Below, in pieces: positions 20,375-29,069 of a DNA stretch of 64,000 bases. Position 1 is the stretch's first letter; each line of letters opens with the position of its first letter. Under the pieces are notes generated by a model. That model was not told where the DNA came from. It saw nothing but the letters and a program-made list of their open reading frames with translations, and searched no databases. This stretch comes from Rhizobium herbae. Its GTDB lineage: Bacteria; Pseudomonadota; Alphaproteobacteria; Rhizobiales; Rhizobiaceae. The position numbers and the translations under genes are program-made. The DNA lies in the NCBI RefSeq assembly GCF_019511375.1, contig NZ_JAEUAO010000008.1:1-64000 (forward strand). Direction: 5' to 3'.

Positions 20375-20800
20375 ATGACACCGAATGACATCGATCTCGT
20401 GCAGTCTTCCTTCGCCAAGGTCGTGCCGATCAGGGAAGCGGCTGCCGAGCTTTTCTACGGCCGGCTGTTCGAGATCGCGCCCGACGTGAAGCCCATGTTC
20501 AAGGGCGAGATGAAGGAACAGGGCCGCAAGCTGATGACCACGCTCGCCGTCGTCGTCAATGGCCTGAAGGACCTGCCGAGCATCCTGCCGGCCGCTGAAG
20601 CGCTCGCCGTCAAGCACAACGATTACGGCGTCAAGCCTGAGCACTACACCCCGGTCGGCGAGGCTTTGATCTGGACGCTCGACAAGGGCCTCGGCAAGGA
20701 TTTCACACCCGAGACCCGCGACGCCTGGATCTCGGCCTACACCACCCTTTCCGGCGTAATGATCGCGGCGAGCCGTCGCAAGATCGAGGCTGCGGAGTAA
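20375..20800 (+). CDS. Single-domain bacterial globin in the nitrate operon
   Basis: The 141 residues are a classic three-on-three globin close to Vitreoscilla hemoglobin. AVKHNDYGV carries the proximal heme His81, Phe42 fills the CD1 position, and YTPVGEALIWTL follows as in that family. There is no reductase domain. It lies 20 bases after nrtC and 4 before nirB, firmly within the assimilation operon. A role in oxidising nitric oxide formed during nitrite reduction is likely. Oxygen or nitrite binding are alternatives. Some rhizobial annotations call it a hemin receptor. Confidence 0.9.
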   Translation: MTPNDIDLVQSSFAKVVPIREAAAELFYGRLFEIAPDVKPMFKGEMKEQGRKLMTTLAVVVNGLKDLPSILPAAEALAVKHNDYGVKPEHYTPVGEALIWTLDKGLGKDFTPETRDAWISAYTTLSGVMIAASRRKIEAAE

Positions 20801-20804
20801 GATC

Positions 20805-23255
20805 ATGACGGAAAAGCTCGTTATCATCGGCAACGGCATGGCCCCCGGGCGCATGCTGGAGCATCTGCTGGAACAGGCGCCGGGCCTCTATGAGGTCACG
20901 ATCTTCAACGCCGAGCCGCGCGTCAACTACGACCGCATCATGCTCTCGCCGGTGCTATCCGGCGAAAAGAGCTATGAGGAAATCGTCATCCATGGCGATG
21001 GCTGGTACATCGAGCACGGCATCACGCTCTACAAGGGCCACAAGATCGTCTCGATCGACCGCGCCAAAAAGACGGTGACCTCCGATCACGGGGTGACGGA
21101 AAGCTATGACAAGCTCGTCATCGCCACCGGCTCCGTACCCTTCATCATCCCGGTGCCCGGCAAGGATCTGCCCGGCGTCATCACCTATCGCGACCTCGAC
21201 GACGTGCAGGCGATGCTGCTTGCCGCCCAGTCGCGCGAAAAGGCGGTCGTCATCGGCGGCGGCCTGCTTGGGCTGGAAGCCGCTGCAGGCCTTGCCGCGC
21301 GCGGCATGGATGTCACCGTGCTACACGTGATGCCGACCCTGATGGAGCGCCAGCTCGATCCGGCTGCCGGCTACCTCTTGCAGAAAGCCGTCGAGGAACG
21401 TGGCATCAAGGTCATCTGCAAGGCCAACACCAAGGCGATCATCGGCGATGGCAAGGTCGAGGGCGTCGAGCTTGACAACGGCACGATCATCCCCGCGACG
21501 CTGGTGGTCATGGCTGTCGGCATCCGCCCGAACGCCAATCTCGCCAAGGAAGCGGGGCTTGCCGTCAATCGCGGCATAGTTGTCGATGCCGGCATGCAGA
21601 CCTCCGACGGCGACATCCTGGCGCTCGGCGAATGCGCCGAGGTCGGCGGCATGGTCTACGGTCTCGTCGCACCGCTCTACGAAATGGCCCGCATCGCCGC
21701 TTCGCATCTCGCCGGCGACCGCTCGCCCGCCTTTGTGCATTCCGACACGCCGACCAAGCTCAAGGTCACCGGCATCAATCTCTTCTCCCTCGGTGATTTC
21801 GCCGAAGGCGACGACCGCGAGGAGATCGTGCTGCGCGACGCGACGGCGGGTGTCTACAAGCGTTTGGTGCTGAAGGACAACCGCATTATCGGCACGGTGC
21901 TCTACGGCGAAACCGCCGATGGCGCCTGGTTCAACGACCTGAAGAAGAAAGCCACCGACATATCGGAAATGCGTGAAACGCTCATTTTCGGCCAGGCCTA
22001 CCAGGGAGGGTCCCCGCTGGACCCTATGGCGGCCGTTGCAGCCTTGCCGGATGATGCGGAAATCTGCGGCTGCAACGGCGTCTGCAAGGGCAAGATCACC
22101 GGTACAATCACCGCGAAGGGACTGACCTCGCTCGACGACGTGCGGGCCCATACCAAGGCATCCGCCTCCTGCGGCTCCTGCACCGGGTTGGTCGAACAGC
22201 TGATGTCGATGACGCTCGGCGACGCCTACAATCCGGCCGCCGTTCAGCCGATGTGCGCCTGCACCGAGCTCGGACATGACGACGTGCGTCGCCTGATCAA
22301 GGCCAAGGGGCTGAAGACCATTCCGGCCGTCATGCAGGAACTGGAATGGAAGACCTCCTGCGGCTGCGCCAAATGTCGCCCGGCCCTCAACTACTACCTC
22401 GTCTGCGACTGGCCGGACGAATATGCCGACGATTACCAGTCGCGCTTCATCAACGAGCGCGTCCACGCCAATATCCAGAAGGACGGAACCTATTCGGTGG
22501 TGCCGCGTATGTGGGGCGGCGTGACCAATTCGAAGGAACTGCGCGCCATCGCCGACGTGGTCGACAAATTCGACGTGCCGCTCGTCAAGGTCACCGGCGG
22601 CCAGCGCATTGACCTGCTCGGCATCGAGAAGGAAGACCTGCCCGCCGTCTGGGCCGATCTCGGCAAGGCCGGCTTCGTCTCAGGCCAGGCCTATGCGAAG
22701 GGCCTGCGCACAGTCAAAACCTGCGTCGGTTCCGACTGGTGCCGCTTCGGCACGCAGGATTCGACTGGGCTCGGCATCCGCATCGAGAAGTTCATGTGGG
22801 GATCGTGGACGCCGGCCAAGCTCAAGATGGCCGTCTCCGGCTGTCCGCGAAACTGCGCCGAAGCAACCTGCAAGGATATCGGGGTCATCTGCGTCGATTC
22901 GGGCTTCGAGATCCATTTTGCCGGGGCTGCCGGACTCGACATCAAGGGCACGGAAGTGCTCGGCCTCGTCAAGACCGAGGACGAGGCGCTGCAGCATATC
23001 GTGGCGCTGACGCAGATGTACCGCGAGCAGGGCCGCTATCTCGAACGCATCTACAAATGGGCCAAGCGCATCGGTCTCGATGAGATCCGCCGCCAGATCA
23101 TGGGCGATGCGCAGAAGCGCCAAGCCTACTACGACCGCTTCGTCTTTTCCCAGAAATTCGCCCAGGTCGACCCCTGGTCGGAGCGTGTCTCCGGCAAGGA
23201 CAAGCATGAGTTCCGGCCGATGGCAACGGTTGGATACTCGGAAGCGGCGGAGTGA
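20805..23255 (+). CDS. nirB: Assimilatory NAD(P)H nitrite reductase, large subunit
   Basis: The 816-residue protein reduces nitrite to ammonium with six electrons. In order: FAD/NAD(P)H oxidoreductase domain (1-400, IIGNGMAPGR, second Rossmann VVIGGGLLGLEAA), a BFD-like [2Fe-2S] region (about 420-530) with CGCNGVCKG, CGSCTG and a further CGCAKC cluster, then the nitrite/sulfite reductase domain with siroheme and [4Fe-4S] cysteines in TCVGSDWCRFG and SGCPRNCAEATC. The length is normal. It starts four bases after the globin, overlaps nirD signals, and depends on siroheme from cysG downstream. Confidence 0.98.
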   Translation: MTEKLVIIGNGMAPGRMLEHLLEQAPGLYEVTIFNAEPRVNYDRIMLSPVLSGEKSYEEIVIHGDGWYIEHGITLYKGHKIVSIDRAKKTVTSDHGVTESYDKLVIATGSVPFIIPVPGKDLPGVITYRDLDDVQAMLLAAQSREKAVVIGGGLLGLEAAAGLAARGMDVTVLHVMPTLMERQLDPAAGYLLQKAVEERGIKVICKANTKAIIGDGKVEGVELDNGTIIPATLVVMAVGIRPNANLAKEAGLAVNRGIVVDAGMQTSDGDILALGECAEVGGMVYGLVAPLYEMARIAASHLAGDRSPAFVHSDTPTKLKVTGINLFSLGDFAEGDDREEIVLRDATAGVYKRLVLKDNRIIGTVLYGETADGAWFNDLKKKATDISEMRETLIFGQAYQGGSPLDPMAAVAALPDDAEICGCNGVCKGKITGTITAKGLTSLDDVRAHTKASASCGSCTGLVEQLMSMTLGDAYNPAAVQPMCACTELGHDDVRRLIKAKGLKTIPAVMQELEWKTSCGCAKCRPALNYYLVCDWPDEYADDYQSRFINERVHANIQKDGTYSVVPRMWGGVTNSKELRAIADVVDKFDVPLVKVTGGQRIDLLGIEKEDLPAVWADLGKAGFVSGQAYAKGLRTVKTCVGSDWCRFGTQDSTGLGIRIEKFMWGSWTPAKLKMAVSGCPRNCAEATCKDIGVICVDSGFEIHFAGAAGLDIKGTEVLGLVKTEDEALQHIVALTQMYREQGRYLERIYKWAKRIGLDEIRRQIMGDAQKRQAYYDRFVFSQKFAQVDPWSERVSGKDKHEFRPMATVGYSEAAE

Positions 23256-23260
23256 CGGAC

Positions 23261-23596
23261 ATGGAAACGAACTGGATCGCAATCGGCGACATCAACGATA
23301 TCCCGCTGCGCGGCGCACGCTGCGTGAAGACGCCGCAAGGCAAGATCGCCGTGTTTCGCACGGCCGAAAACGAAGTCTTCGCCATCGAGGATCACTGCCC
23401 GCACAAGGGCGGGCCGCTTAGCCAGGGCATCGTTCACGGCAAGGCGGTCACCTGCCCGCTGCACAACTGGGTGATCTCGCTCGAAAGCGGCAAGGCACTC
23501 GGTGCCGATGAGGGCGAGGTCAAGACCATCGCTGTTCGCAACGAGGACGGTGCGCTCTCCATCGCGTTCGAAAGCCTGATGATGGCGGCGGAGTAA
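23261..23596 (+). CDS. nirD: Nitrite reductase small subunit, Rieske type
   Basis: The 111-residue small subunit has a Rieske fold with an intact CPH...CPLH ligand set (about residues 46-67). E. coli NirD has lost these ligands, so here the subunit probably holds a real [2Fe-2S] cluster and passes electrons to NirB. I prefer the ATG at 23261 because CGGAG lies nine bases upstream. A GTG at 23252 overlaps the nirB stop but would leave no room for a ribosome binding site. Confidence 0.95.
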   Translation: METNWIAIGDINDIPLRGARCVKTPQGKIAVFRTAENEVFAIEDHCPHKGGPLSQGIVHGKAVTCPLHNWVISLESGKALGADEGEVKTIAVRNEDGALSIAFESLMMAAE

Positions 23597-23616
23597 GCCG
23601 GCATGACAGGAAGGAC

Positions 23617-23803
23617 ACCCCCCTCTGTCGCTTCGCGACATCTCCCCCTCAAGGGGGGAGATTGGGCGGCATATGCCGCTGCCTCGTACAGCAATTACAG
23701 CGTCTGGAAGATGCGCGTTGCCGTCGGAGGACACGAATGGCGCGGCAGGCTCCTGATCTCCCCCCTTGAGGGGGAGATGTCAGCGAAGCTGACAGAGGGG
23801 GGT
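23617..23803. repeat. Inverted-repeat intergenic element (RIME-like) between nirD and nasA
   Basis: Two 46-48-base arms (23617-23662 and 23756-23803) are near-perfect inverted copies flanking a 93-base centre. Each arm itself folds into two hairpins: ctgtcg-cttcg-cgacat in one and its counterpart ctgtcagcttcgctgaca in the other, plus ctcccccTCAAGgggggag. The arms differ only at bases that pair with each other, so the hairpin is preserved by compensatory change. This resembles the Rhizobium-specific intergenic mosaic elements. It fills the 244-base gap inside the operon. Confidence 0.75.
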
Positions 23804-23840
23804 AAGCCCCGCGGACGACACAGCAACAAGGGGAACAGCG

Positions 23841-26498
23841 GTGTCGACTGAAACCAAAACCACCTGCCCCTATTGCGGCGTCGGCTGCGGGGTCATCGCC
23901 CGGATCGATGATAACGGCACGGTCAGCGTCAAGGGTGACCCGGACCATCCCGCCAATTTCGGCCGCCTGTGCTCCAAGGGCTCGGCGCTCGCCGAAACCA
24001 TCGATCTCTCTGGACGCATTCTTCATCCGCAGATCGACGGGCGCCGCGCGGGTTGGGATGAGGCGCTTGACCTCGTCGCCACACGTTTTTCCGAAACCAT
24101 CGCCGAGCACGGCCCGGATTCGGTCGCCTTCTACGTCTCCGGTCAATTGCTGACGGAGGACTATTACGTCGCCAACAAGCTGATGAAGGGTTTTATCGGC
24201 TCGGCCAATATCGACACCAATTCGCGCCTTTGCATGTCCTCCTCTGTCGCCGGCCATCGGCGTGCCTTCGGTGCAGATACCGTTCCCGGTACCTATGAGG
24301 ACATCGAGCTTGCCGATCTGGTCGTCCTGACCGGCTCCAATCTCGCCTGGTGCCACCCGGTCATCTACCAGCGTCTTGCCGCCGCCAAGGCCGCTCGGCC
24401 CGGCATGAAAGTCGTCGTCATCGATCCGCGCCGCACGATGACGGCCGATATCGCCGACCTGCATCTGGCGATCCGGCCGGATGGGGACGTAGCGCTGTTC
24501 ATGGGCCTGCTGGCCCACCTTGCCGGCACCGCCGCGATCGACCAGAACTATATCGGCACGCATACCAACGGTTTTGCAGAGGCTTTCGCGGCGGCCTCGG
24601 TCCTCGGCATCGCCGAACTTATGGAATTGACCGGCCTCCCCTCCATGCAGTTGCGCCAGTTCTTCCGCCTGTTCGAGGAAACGGAAAAGGTCGTCACCTG
24701 CTACAGCCAGGGCGTCAATCAATCCGCCTCCGGCACGGACAAGGTCAACGCCATCATCAACTGTCATCTCGCGACCGGCCGCATCGGCCGGCCCGGCATG
24801 GGCCCCTTCTCCCTCACCGGCCAGCCGAACGCCATGGGCGGACGCGAGGTCGGCGGTCTTGCCAATATGCTCGCAGCTCACATGGCTATCGAAAGCCGCG
24901 AGGATTGCGACCGCGTCCAGCGTTTCTGGCGGTCGCCGGCCATCACCCGCAGGCCCGGCCTCAAGGCCGTCGACATGTTCCGCGCCGTCGCCGACGGCCG
25001 GGTCAAGGCGCTCTGGATCATGGCCACCAACCCGGTGGTCTCGATGCCGGATGCCGATGCCGTCGCAGCCGCCATCGCCGCCTGTCCCTTCGTCGTCGTC
25101 TCCGACGTCCTGCAGGAGACCGACACCACGAAGCTGGCGCACGTCCTTCTGCCCTCGCTCGGCTGGGCCGAAAAGGACGGCACCGTCACCAATTCGGAGC
25201 GCCGCATTTCCCGCCAACGCGCCTATCTGGCCGCCCCTGGCGAGGCGAAGGCCGACTGGTGGCAGCTGGCCGAGGTCGGCCGCCGCATGGGATTTGAGGA
25301 CGCGTTCTCGTTCCCTACCGCCGCCACCATCTTTGCCGAGCACGCGGCCCTGTCGGCCTTCGAAAACGAGGGCGGTCGTGATTTCGATATCGGCGCCTAC
25401 GCGCGGATCGACGGCGCGGCCTATGACAGGCTTGCCCCCTTCCAATGGCCGCAGCCAGCCGCCTCGCAGGTGCAAACCACCCGCTTCTTCGCCGATGGCG
25501 GCTTCTTCCATGCCGATCGCAAGGCGCGTTTCGTCGCCGTCAATGCCCCTGCCACGGATCGCACCACCGCCGACTTCCCGCTGACGCTGAACACCGGCCG
25601 CATCCGCGACCAGTGGCACACGATGACACGGACGGGCAAGAGCGCCCGCCTGTCCGCCCATATTGCCGAGCCATTCGCGGAAATCCATCCGCGCGACGCG
25701 ATCGAAATCGGTGTCGCCAGCGCCGGCCTCGTCGAGATCGAGAGCCCCTACGGCAAGGCCGTGGTACGTGCCTTGGTTACCGAGCGACAGGCTCGCGGCA
25801 GCCTGTTCGTCCCGATGCACTGGAACGATCAGTTTGCCGCAAAGGCACGGATCGACGCCGTCGTTGCCCCGATCACCGATCCATTCTCCGGTCAGCCTGC
25901 CTCGAAGAACGTCGCCATTGCGGCGCGGCGACTGAAGGTTGCAAATTATGGCTTTGCGGTTTCCGCCACCAAACCGCAGGGTCTCGACACTCCCTACTGG
26001 GCACTGGCAAAGGCGGATGGCGGATGGCGGCTGGAACTGGCGTTCGATGCCGCGCCCGAGAGCTGGACTGAATGGTGCCGCGCGCATCTCGGCATCCCCG
26101 ACCATATCGAACCGCTCGGCTACGCCGACGCTCGGACCGGCGACCTGCGGCTTGCCTTCTTCGACGGCGACCGCCTGCTTGCCGCCTTCTTCCTCGGCCG
26201 CGAGCCGGTTGCCGTCGCCCGCAACTGGGCGGTCGAACAACTGACCGTCAAGCATGCCGACATGGCCAAGCGGTTCGCGGTTGCTGCCGGGCGACCCGGC
26301 GCCGGCCGCGTGGACCCCGGCGCCACCGTCTGTTCGTGCTTCAGCGTCGGCGTCAATCAGATCGTCGCCGCCGTCAGGGGTGGCTGTCACAGTGTCGAGG
26401 CTGTCGGCAAGGAATTGAACGCCGGAACCAATTGCGGCTCGTGCCGCGCCGAGATCAGGGGGATCATCGATGGATGCCTTTCAGCTGCTGCCGAGTGA
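23841..26498 (+). CDS. nasA: Assimilatory nitrate reductase catalytic subunit with C-terminal [2Fe-2S] domain
   Basis: The 885-residue molybdenum enzyme reduces nitrate to nitrite in the cytoplasm. The N-terminal [4Fe-4S] cysteines are CPYCGVGC (9-16) plus the Cys in GRLCSKG. The bis-MGD catalytic domain spans about 50-570 (MGGREVGGLANML, SERRISRQRA), the molydopterin-dinucleotide domain about 580-700 (TGRIRDQWHTMTRTGKS), and a fused BFD-like [2Fe-2S] domain closes the protein (VCSCF...NCGSC). The start is GTG at 23841 with AAGGGG upstream. The 3' end overlaps cysG by 29 bases. Confidence 0.97.
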   Translation: MSTETKTTCPYCGVGCGVIARIDDNGTVSVKGDPDHPANFGRLCSKGSALAETIDLSGRILHPQIDGRRAGWDEALDLVATRFSETIAEHGPDSVAFYVSGQLLTEDYYVANKLMKGFIGSANIDTNSRLCMSSSVAGHRRAFGADTVPGTYEDIELADLVVLTGSNLAWCHPVIYQRLAAAKAARPGMKVVVIDPRRTMTADIADLHLAIRPDGDVALFMGLLAHLAGTAAIDQNYIGTHTNGFAEAFAAASVLGIAELMELTGLPSMQLRQFFRLFEETEKVVTCYSQGVNQSASGTDKVNAIINCHLATGRIGRPGMGPFSLTGQPNAMGGREVGGLANMLAAHMAIESREDCDRVQRFWRSPAITRRPGLKAVDMFRAVADGRVKALWIMATNPVVSMPDADAVAAAIAACPFVVVSDVLQETDTTKLAHVLLPSLGWAEKDGTVTNSERRISRQRAYLAAPGEAKADWWQLAEVGRRMGFEDAFSFPTAATIFAEHAALSAFENEGGRDFDIGAYARIDGAAYDRLAPFQWPQPAASQVQTTRFFADGGFFHADRKARFVAVNAPATDRTTADFPLTLNTGRIRDQWHTMTRTGKSARLSAHIAEPFAEIHPRDAIEIGVASAGLVEIESPYGKAVVRALVTERQARGSLFVPMHWNDQFAAKARIDAVVAPITDPFSGQPASKNVAIAARRLKVANYGFAVSATKPQGLDTPYWALAKADGGWRLELAFDAAPESWTEWCRAHLGIPDHIEPLGYADARTGDLRLAFFDGDRLLAAFFLGREPVAVARNWAVEQLTVKHADMAKRFAVAAGRPGAGRVDPGATVCSCFSVGVNQIVAAVRGGCHSVEAVGKELNAGTNCGSCRAEIRGIIDGCLSAAAE

Positions 26499-27960
26499 CC
26501 GGAACGACCGCCCTGCCCGCATGGCACCGCTCGCCAAATTGCCGGTCTTCTGGGCGCTCGAGGGAAAACGCGCCATCGTTGCCGGCGGATCGGACGCGGC
26601 GGCCTGGAAAGCGGAACTGCTGGCGGCCTGCGGTGCCGAAGTCCATGTCTATGCGGACGAGCTGAGCGAGGCGTTCGCAACCCTGATGCGGGACGACGGC
26701 CGGTTCGAGCATCACAAGGAACAATGGTCGCCTTCATCCTTCAAGGATGCTGCCATCGCCATTGCCGATTGCCAAGACGATGACGCCGCTGCCGCGTTCT
26801 TCGATGCGGCCTGCAGGACCGGCGTGCCGGTCAACGTCATCGACAAACCGAAATACTGCCAGTTCCAGTTCGGTTCGATCGTCAACCGCTCGCCCGTCGT
26901 TGTCGCCATTTCAACGGATGGTGCCGCCCCGATCCTCGCCCAGGCGATCCGCCGACGCATCGAGACGCTGCTGCCGCCTGCGCTGAAGTCCTGGGCGGCG
27001 CTGGCGCATTCGATCCGGGACAAGGTCAACGCGCGCGTGGGCCCCGGCGCACCGCGACGCGCCTTCTGGGAGAATTTTGTCGATCGTGCCTTCGGCGCGG
27101 CACCCGAGGCCGAAGCCGAAGCCGGCCTGCTTGCCGACGCCGGGCGGATTGGCACGAAGCACACATCCGGCAGCGGACGCGTAACGCTGGTGGGTGCCGG
27201 GCCGGGCGATGCGGAGCTTCTGACGCTCAAGGCTGTGCGCGCACTGCAGGCGGCCGATGTCATCCTGTTCGACGATCTCGTGTCCGACGACGTGCTGGAA
27301 CTTGCCCGCCGTGAAGCAAAGCGCATGCTGGTCGGCAAGCGCGGCGGCCGGACGAGCTGCAAGCAGGAAGACATCAACACGATGATGATCCAGCTCGCCA
27401 AGGCCGGAAAGCGCGTGGTGCGGCTGAAATCCGGAGACCCGATGATCTTCGGTCGCGCGGGCGAGGAAATCGCCTGTCTCGAACGGCAGGGCATTCCCGT
27501 GGACGTCGTGCCGGGCATCACCTCCGCCAGCGCCATGGCCGCCCGTCTCGGCGTATCGCTGACGCATCGCGATCACGCGCAGTCCGTGCGCTTCGTCACC
27601 GGTCACTCGCGCCTCGGCGAACTGCCCGAACATCTCGACTGGCAGAATATGGCCGAACCGCGCACCACGACGATATTCTACATGGGCGGCCGCACCGCCG
27701 GTCAGATTCGCGCCAGGCTTCTGGCCGCCGGCATGGACGGTGCGACCCCGGCCGTGGTGATGAGCGCGGCCACCCGCAGCAATGAAAAACGCTGGATCGG
27801 CACGGTCGGCGATTTGGCGGACGCGGTGGTGCGTATAGGCGTCGACAATCCGATCCTGATCGGCGTCGGCCAGGCCTTTTCGCAGGCACAATCGAAGGCT
27901 GAGAGCCCGGTCGGAAAGCCTGTCCCGGAAAACGGCCATCATCGATCCCGGGCGGTGTGA
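26470..27960 (+). CDS. cysG: Siroheme synthase (uroporphyrinogen methyltransferase / precorrin-2 dehydrogenase / ferrochelatase)
   Basis: The 496-residue fusion makes siroheme for NirB. The N-terminal half (about 18-220) has the NAD-binding dehydrogenase/ferrochelatase fold (KRAIVAGGSDAAAWKAELL, KYCQFQFGSIVNRSPVVVAISTDG). The C-terminal half is S-adenosylmethionine-dependent uroporphyrinogen III methyltransferase (VTLVGAGPGDAELLTLKA, VRLKSGDPMIFGRAGEE, VVPGITSASA). AGGGGG lies seven bases before the ATG at 26470, inside nasA, which supports that start and translational coupling. Tight linkage to nasA suggests siroheme made for nitrite reduction. Confidence 0.96.
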   Translation: MDAFQLLPSDRNDRPARMAPLAKLPVFWALEGKRAIVAGGSDAAAWKAELLAACGAEVHVYADELSEAFATLMRDDGRFEHHKEQWSPSSFKDAAIAIADCQDDDAAAAFFDAACRTGVPVNVIDKPKYCQFQFGSIVNRSPVVVAISTDGAAPILAQAIRRRIETLLPPALKSWAALAHSIRDKVNARVGPGAPRRAFWENFVDRAFGAAPEAEAEAGLLADAGRIGTKHTSGSGRVTLVGAGPGDAELLTLKAVRALQAADVILFDDLVSDDVLELARREAKRMLVGKRGGRTSCKQEDINTMMIQLAKAGKRVVRLKSGDPMIFGRAGEEIACLERQGIPVDVVPGITSASAMAARLGVSLTHRDHAQSVRFVTGHSRLGELPEHLDWQNMAEPRTTTIFYMGGRTAGQIRARLLAAGMDGATPAVVMSAATRSNEKRWIGTVGDLADAVVRIGVDNPILIGVGQAFSQAQSKAESPVGKPVPENGHHRSRAV

Positions 27961-28277
27961 TGCCATCCGAACTTCTCGCCGCCCTGTTCCTGAGCCTTGC
28001 CATGGGCTTCAGCTTCAGCCGGTTCCGCCAGATTTTCCTGGCGACGACCGATCACGCCATCCTTCTATCGCCCGCCACCGCGCTTGCCAGTTCCATCAGC
28101 CTCTCCTCGGCCGCCATGGCCTGCAGCGGCAATGGCATTGGCATTGGCGCAACGATCGCTGCGCTCGGAGTGGCGTTGGCTGTCGTGATCGGCCAGTCCG
28201 CGCTTGGCACTTCGGCGCGTCTCGCCTTGGCCGCGGCATGCCTGTTTGCACATGCGGGTTTGGGCGCCTCACCTTAA
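27960..28277 (+). CDS. Small membrane protein, last gene of the nitrate operon
   Basis: The 105-residue protein starts at an ATG that overlaps the cysG stop in TGATG, so it is translationally coupled. It is strongly hydrophobic with about three membrane segments (roughly 5-20, 35-55, 62-100), rich in Ala, Leu, Ser and Gly, and has a single charged loop (SRFRQIF). I do not recognise the family. Its place suggests an auxiliary role in nitrate/nitrite handling or siroheme supply, but nothing in the sequence shows a mechanism. Confidence 0.6.
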   Translation: MPSELLAALFLSLAMGFSFSRFRQIFLATTDHAILLSPATALASSISLSSAAMACSGNGIGIGATIAALGVALAVVIGQSALGTSARLALAAACLFAHAGLGASP

Positions 28278-28381
28278 ATCTGGACCAGGTGGTCACAAGA
28301 ACGGCTTATTTCTCGCGACCGCCCTTCCGGAACAACCCAGCACTCCATACGTTTGCACAGCACCAAACAGGAAACCATGCG

Positions 28382-28519
28382 ATGCAAATGACCATGCGAG
28401 CCGTCGTCTTCGTGATCGTGGGTTCGATCCTGAGCATCCTCTTGATCAAATATGTCAGGAACGATCTGAACACTTCGGTTCCTATGATGGATCCTGCCGG
28501 CGCAACCGAGCCGCCCTGA
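28382..28519 (+). CDS. Very small single-pass membrane protein
   Basis: The 45-residue product reads MQMTMRAVVFVIVGSILSILL then a basic, polar C-terminus, giving one transmembrane helix (about 6-23) with a short tail outside or inside. AGGAAA precedes the ATG at 28382. In-frame ATG codons two and four codons later are alternatives. The protein-like pattern and ribosome binding site support it as real; function is unknown. It stands 104 bases after the nitrate operon and may have its own promoter. Confidence 0.5.
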   Translation: MQMTMRAVVFVIVGSILSILLIKYVRNDLNTSVPMMDPAGATEPP

Positions 28520-28701
28520 TATTCCACAATTTGCGACAAAAGCCGCAGCCCCTATCCCATTTGCCAATCTCTCCAGTCAGAAAACCGCCATATTCGGCCG
28601 CCACCCATGCCGGGCGCGAGGCAGGCAAGTCTCAGGGGACACGCGCGTCGTGTGGCCGTGGATGACGCTTCTTCGCCGAGCAGACGCATTTTCTGATTGA
28701 G

Positions 28702-28929
28702 ATGGGGGCAGGGGGCATGAGGAAATGGTGCAACGAGCCGATGCTGCCGCATCACGTTGAACTATGTCAGCGGGTCTTCGACGCGGCCAAGGTCGCCCGC
28801 AACATAACGCCCGACAGCGATGCGAATGATCCGGTGGCAGCGCTGGTGCTGACCCTTTACCGGCATGGCGTATGGGAGGAGGACGAATTGCTCCGCCGCG
28901 TTCTTGCTGCTCTCGACGAAAATTCTTGA
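28702..28929 (+). CDS. Small soluble protein of unknown function
   Basis: The frame encodes up to 75 residues with normal helical, acidic-C-terminal composition (FDAAKVARNITPDSDANDPVAALVLTLY, split around the Pro). No domain is recognised. Start codons at 28702, 28717 and 28741 are all possible. Purine-rich GGGGGC before 28717 is too close to be ideal, so the N-terminus is uncertain. It stands alone between the nitrate region and the FAD-binding protein gene. Confidence 0.45.
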   Translation: MGAGGMRKWCNEPMLPHHVELCQRVFDAAKVARNITPDSDANDPVAALVLTLYRHGVWEEDELLRRVLAALDENS

Positions 28930-29069
28930 TTGAAAGCCCGACTCACCGCCTTCGGGCCAAATCACATCTTGCTTTTGCGCGTCAAACGGGACGACAACTT
29001 ACAGACTTGACCGCCGCCTAATATTGATAAAAACTATAGACTATCAGCATTGGCCGACGGTGAGATGTC

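Noticed and set aside
23617..23803. CRISPR array or insertion sequence between nirD and nasA
   Set aside because: There are only two inverted arms, no regular spacers and no transposase. An intergenic mosaic-type repeat explains it better.
23649..26390. A 913-codon leftward open frame opposite nasA
   Set aside because: Antisense shadow. It has no recognisable motif and nasA is unambiguous; the frame even runs through the inverted-repeat element.
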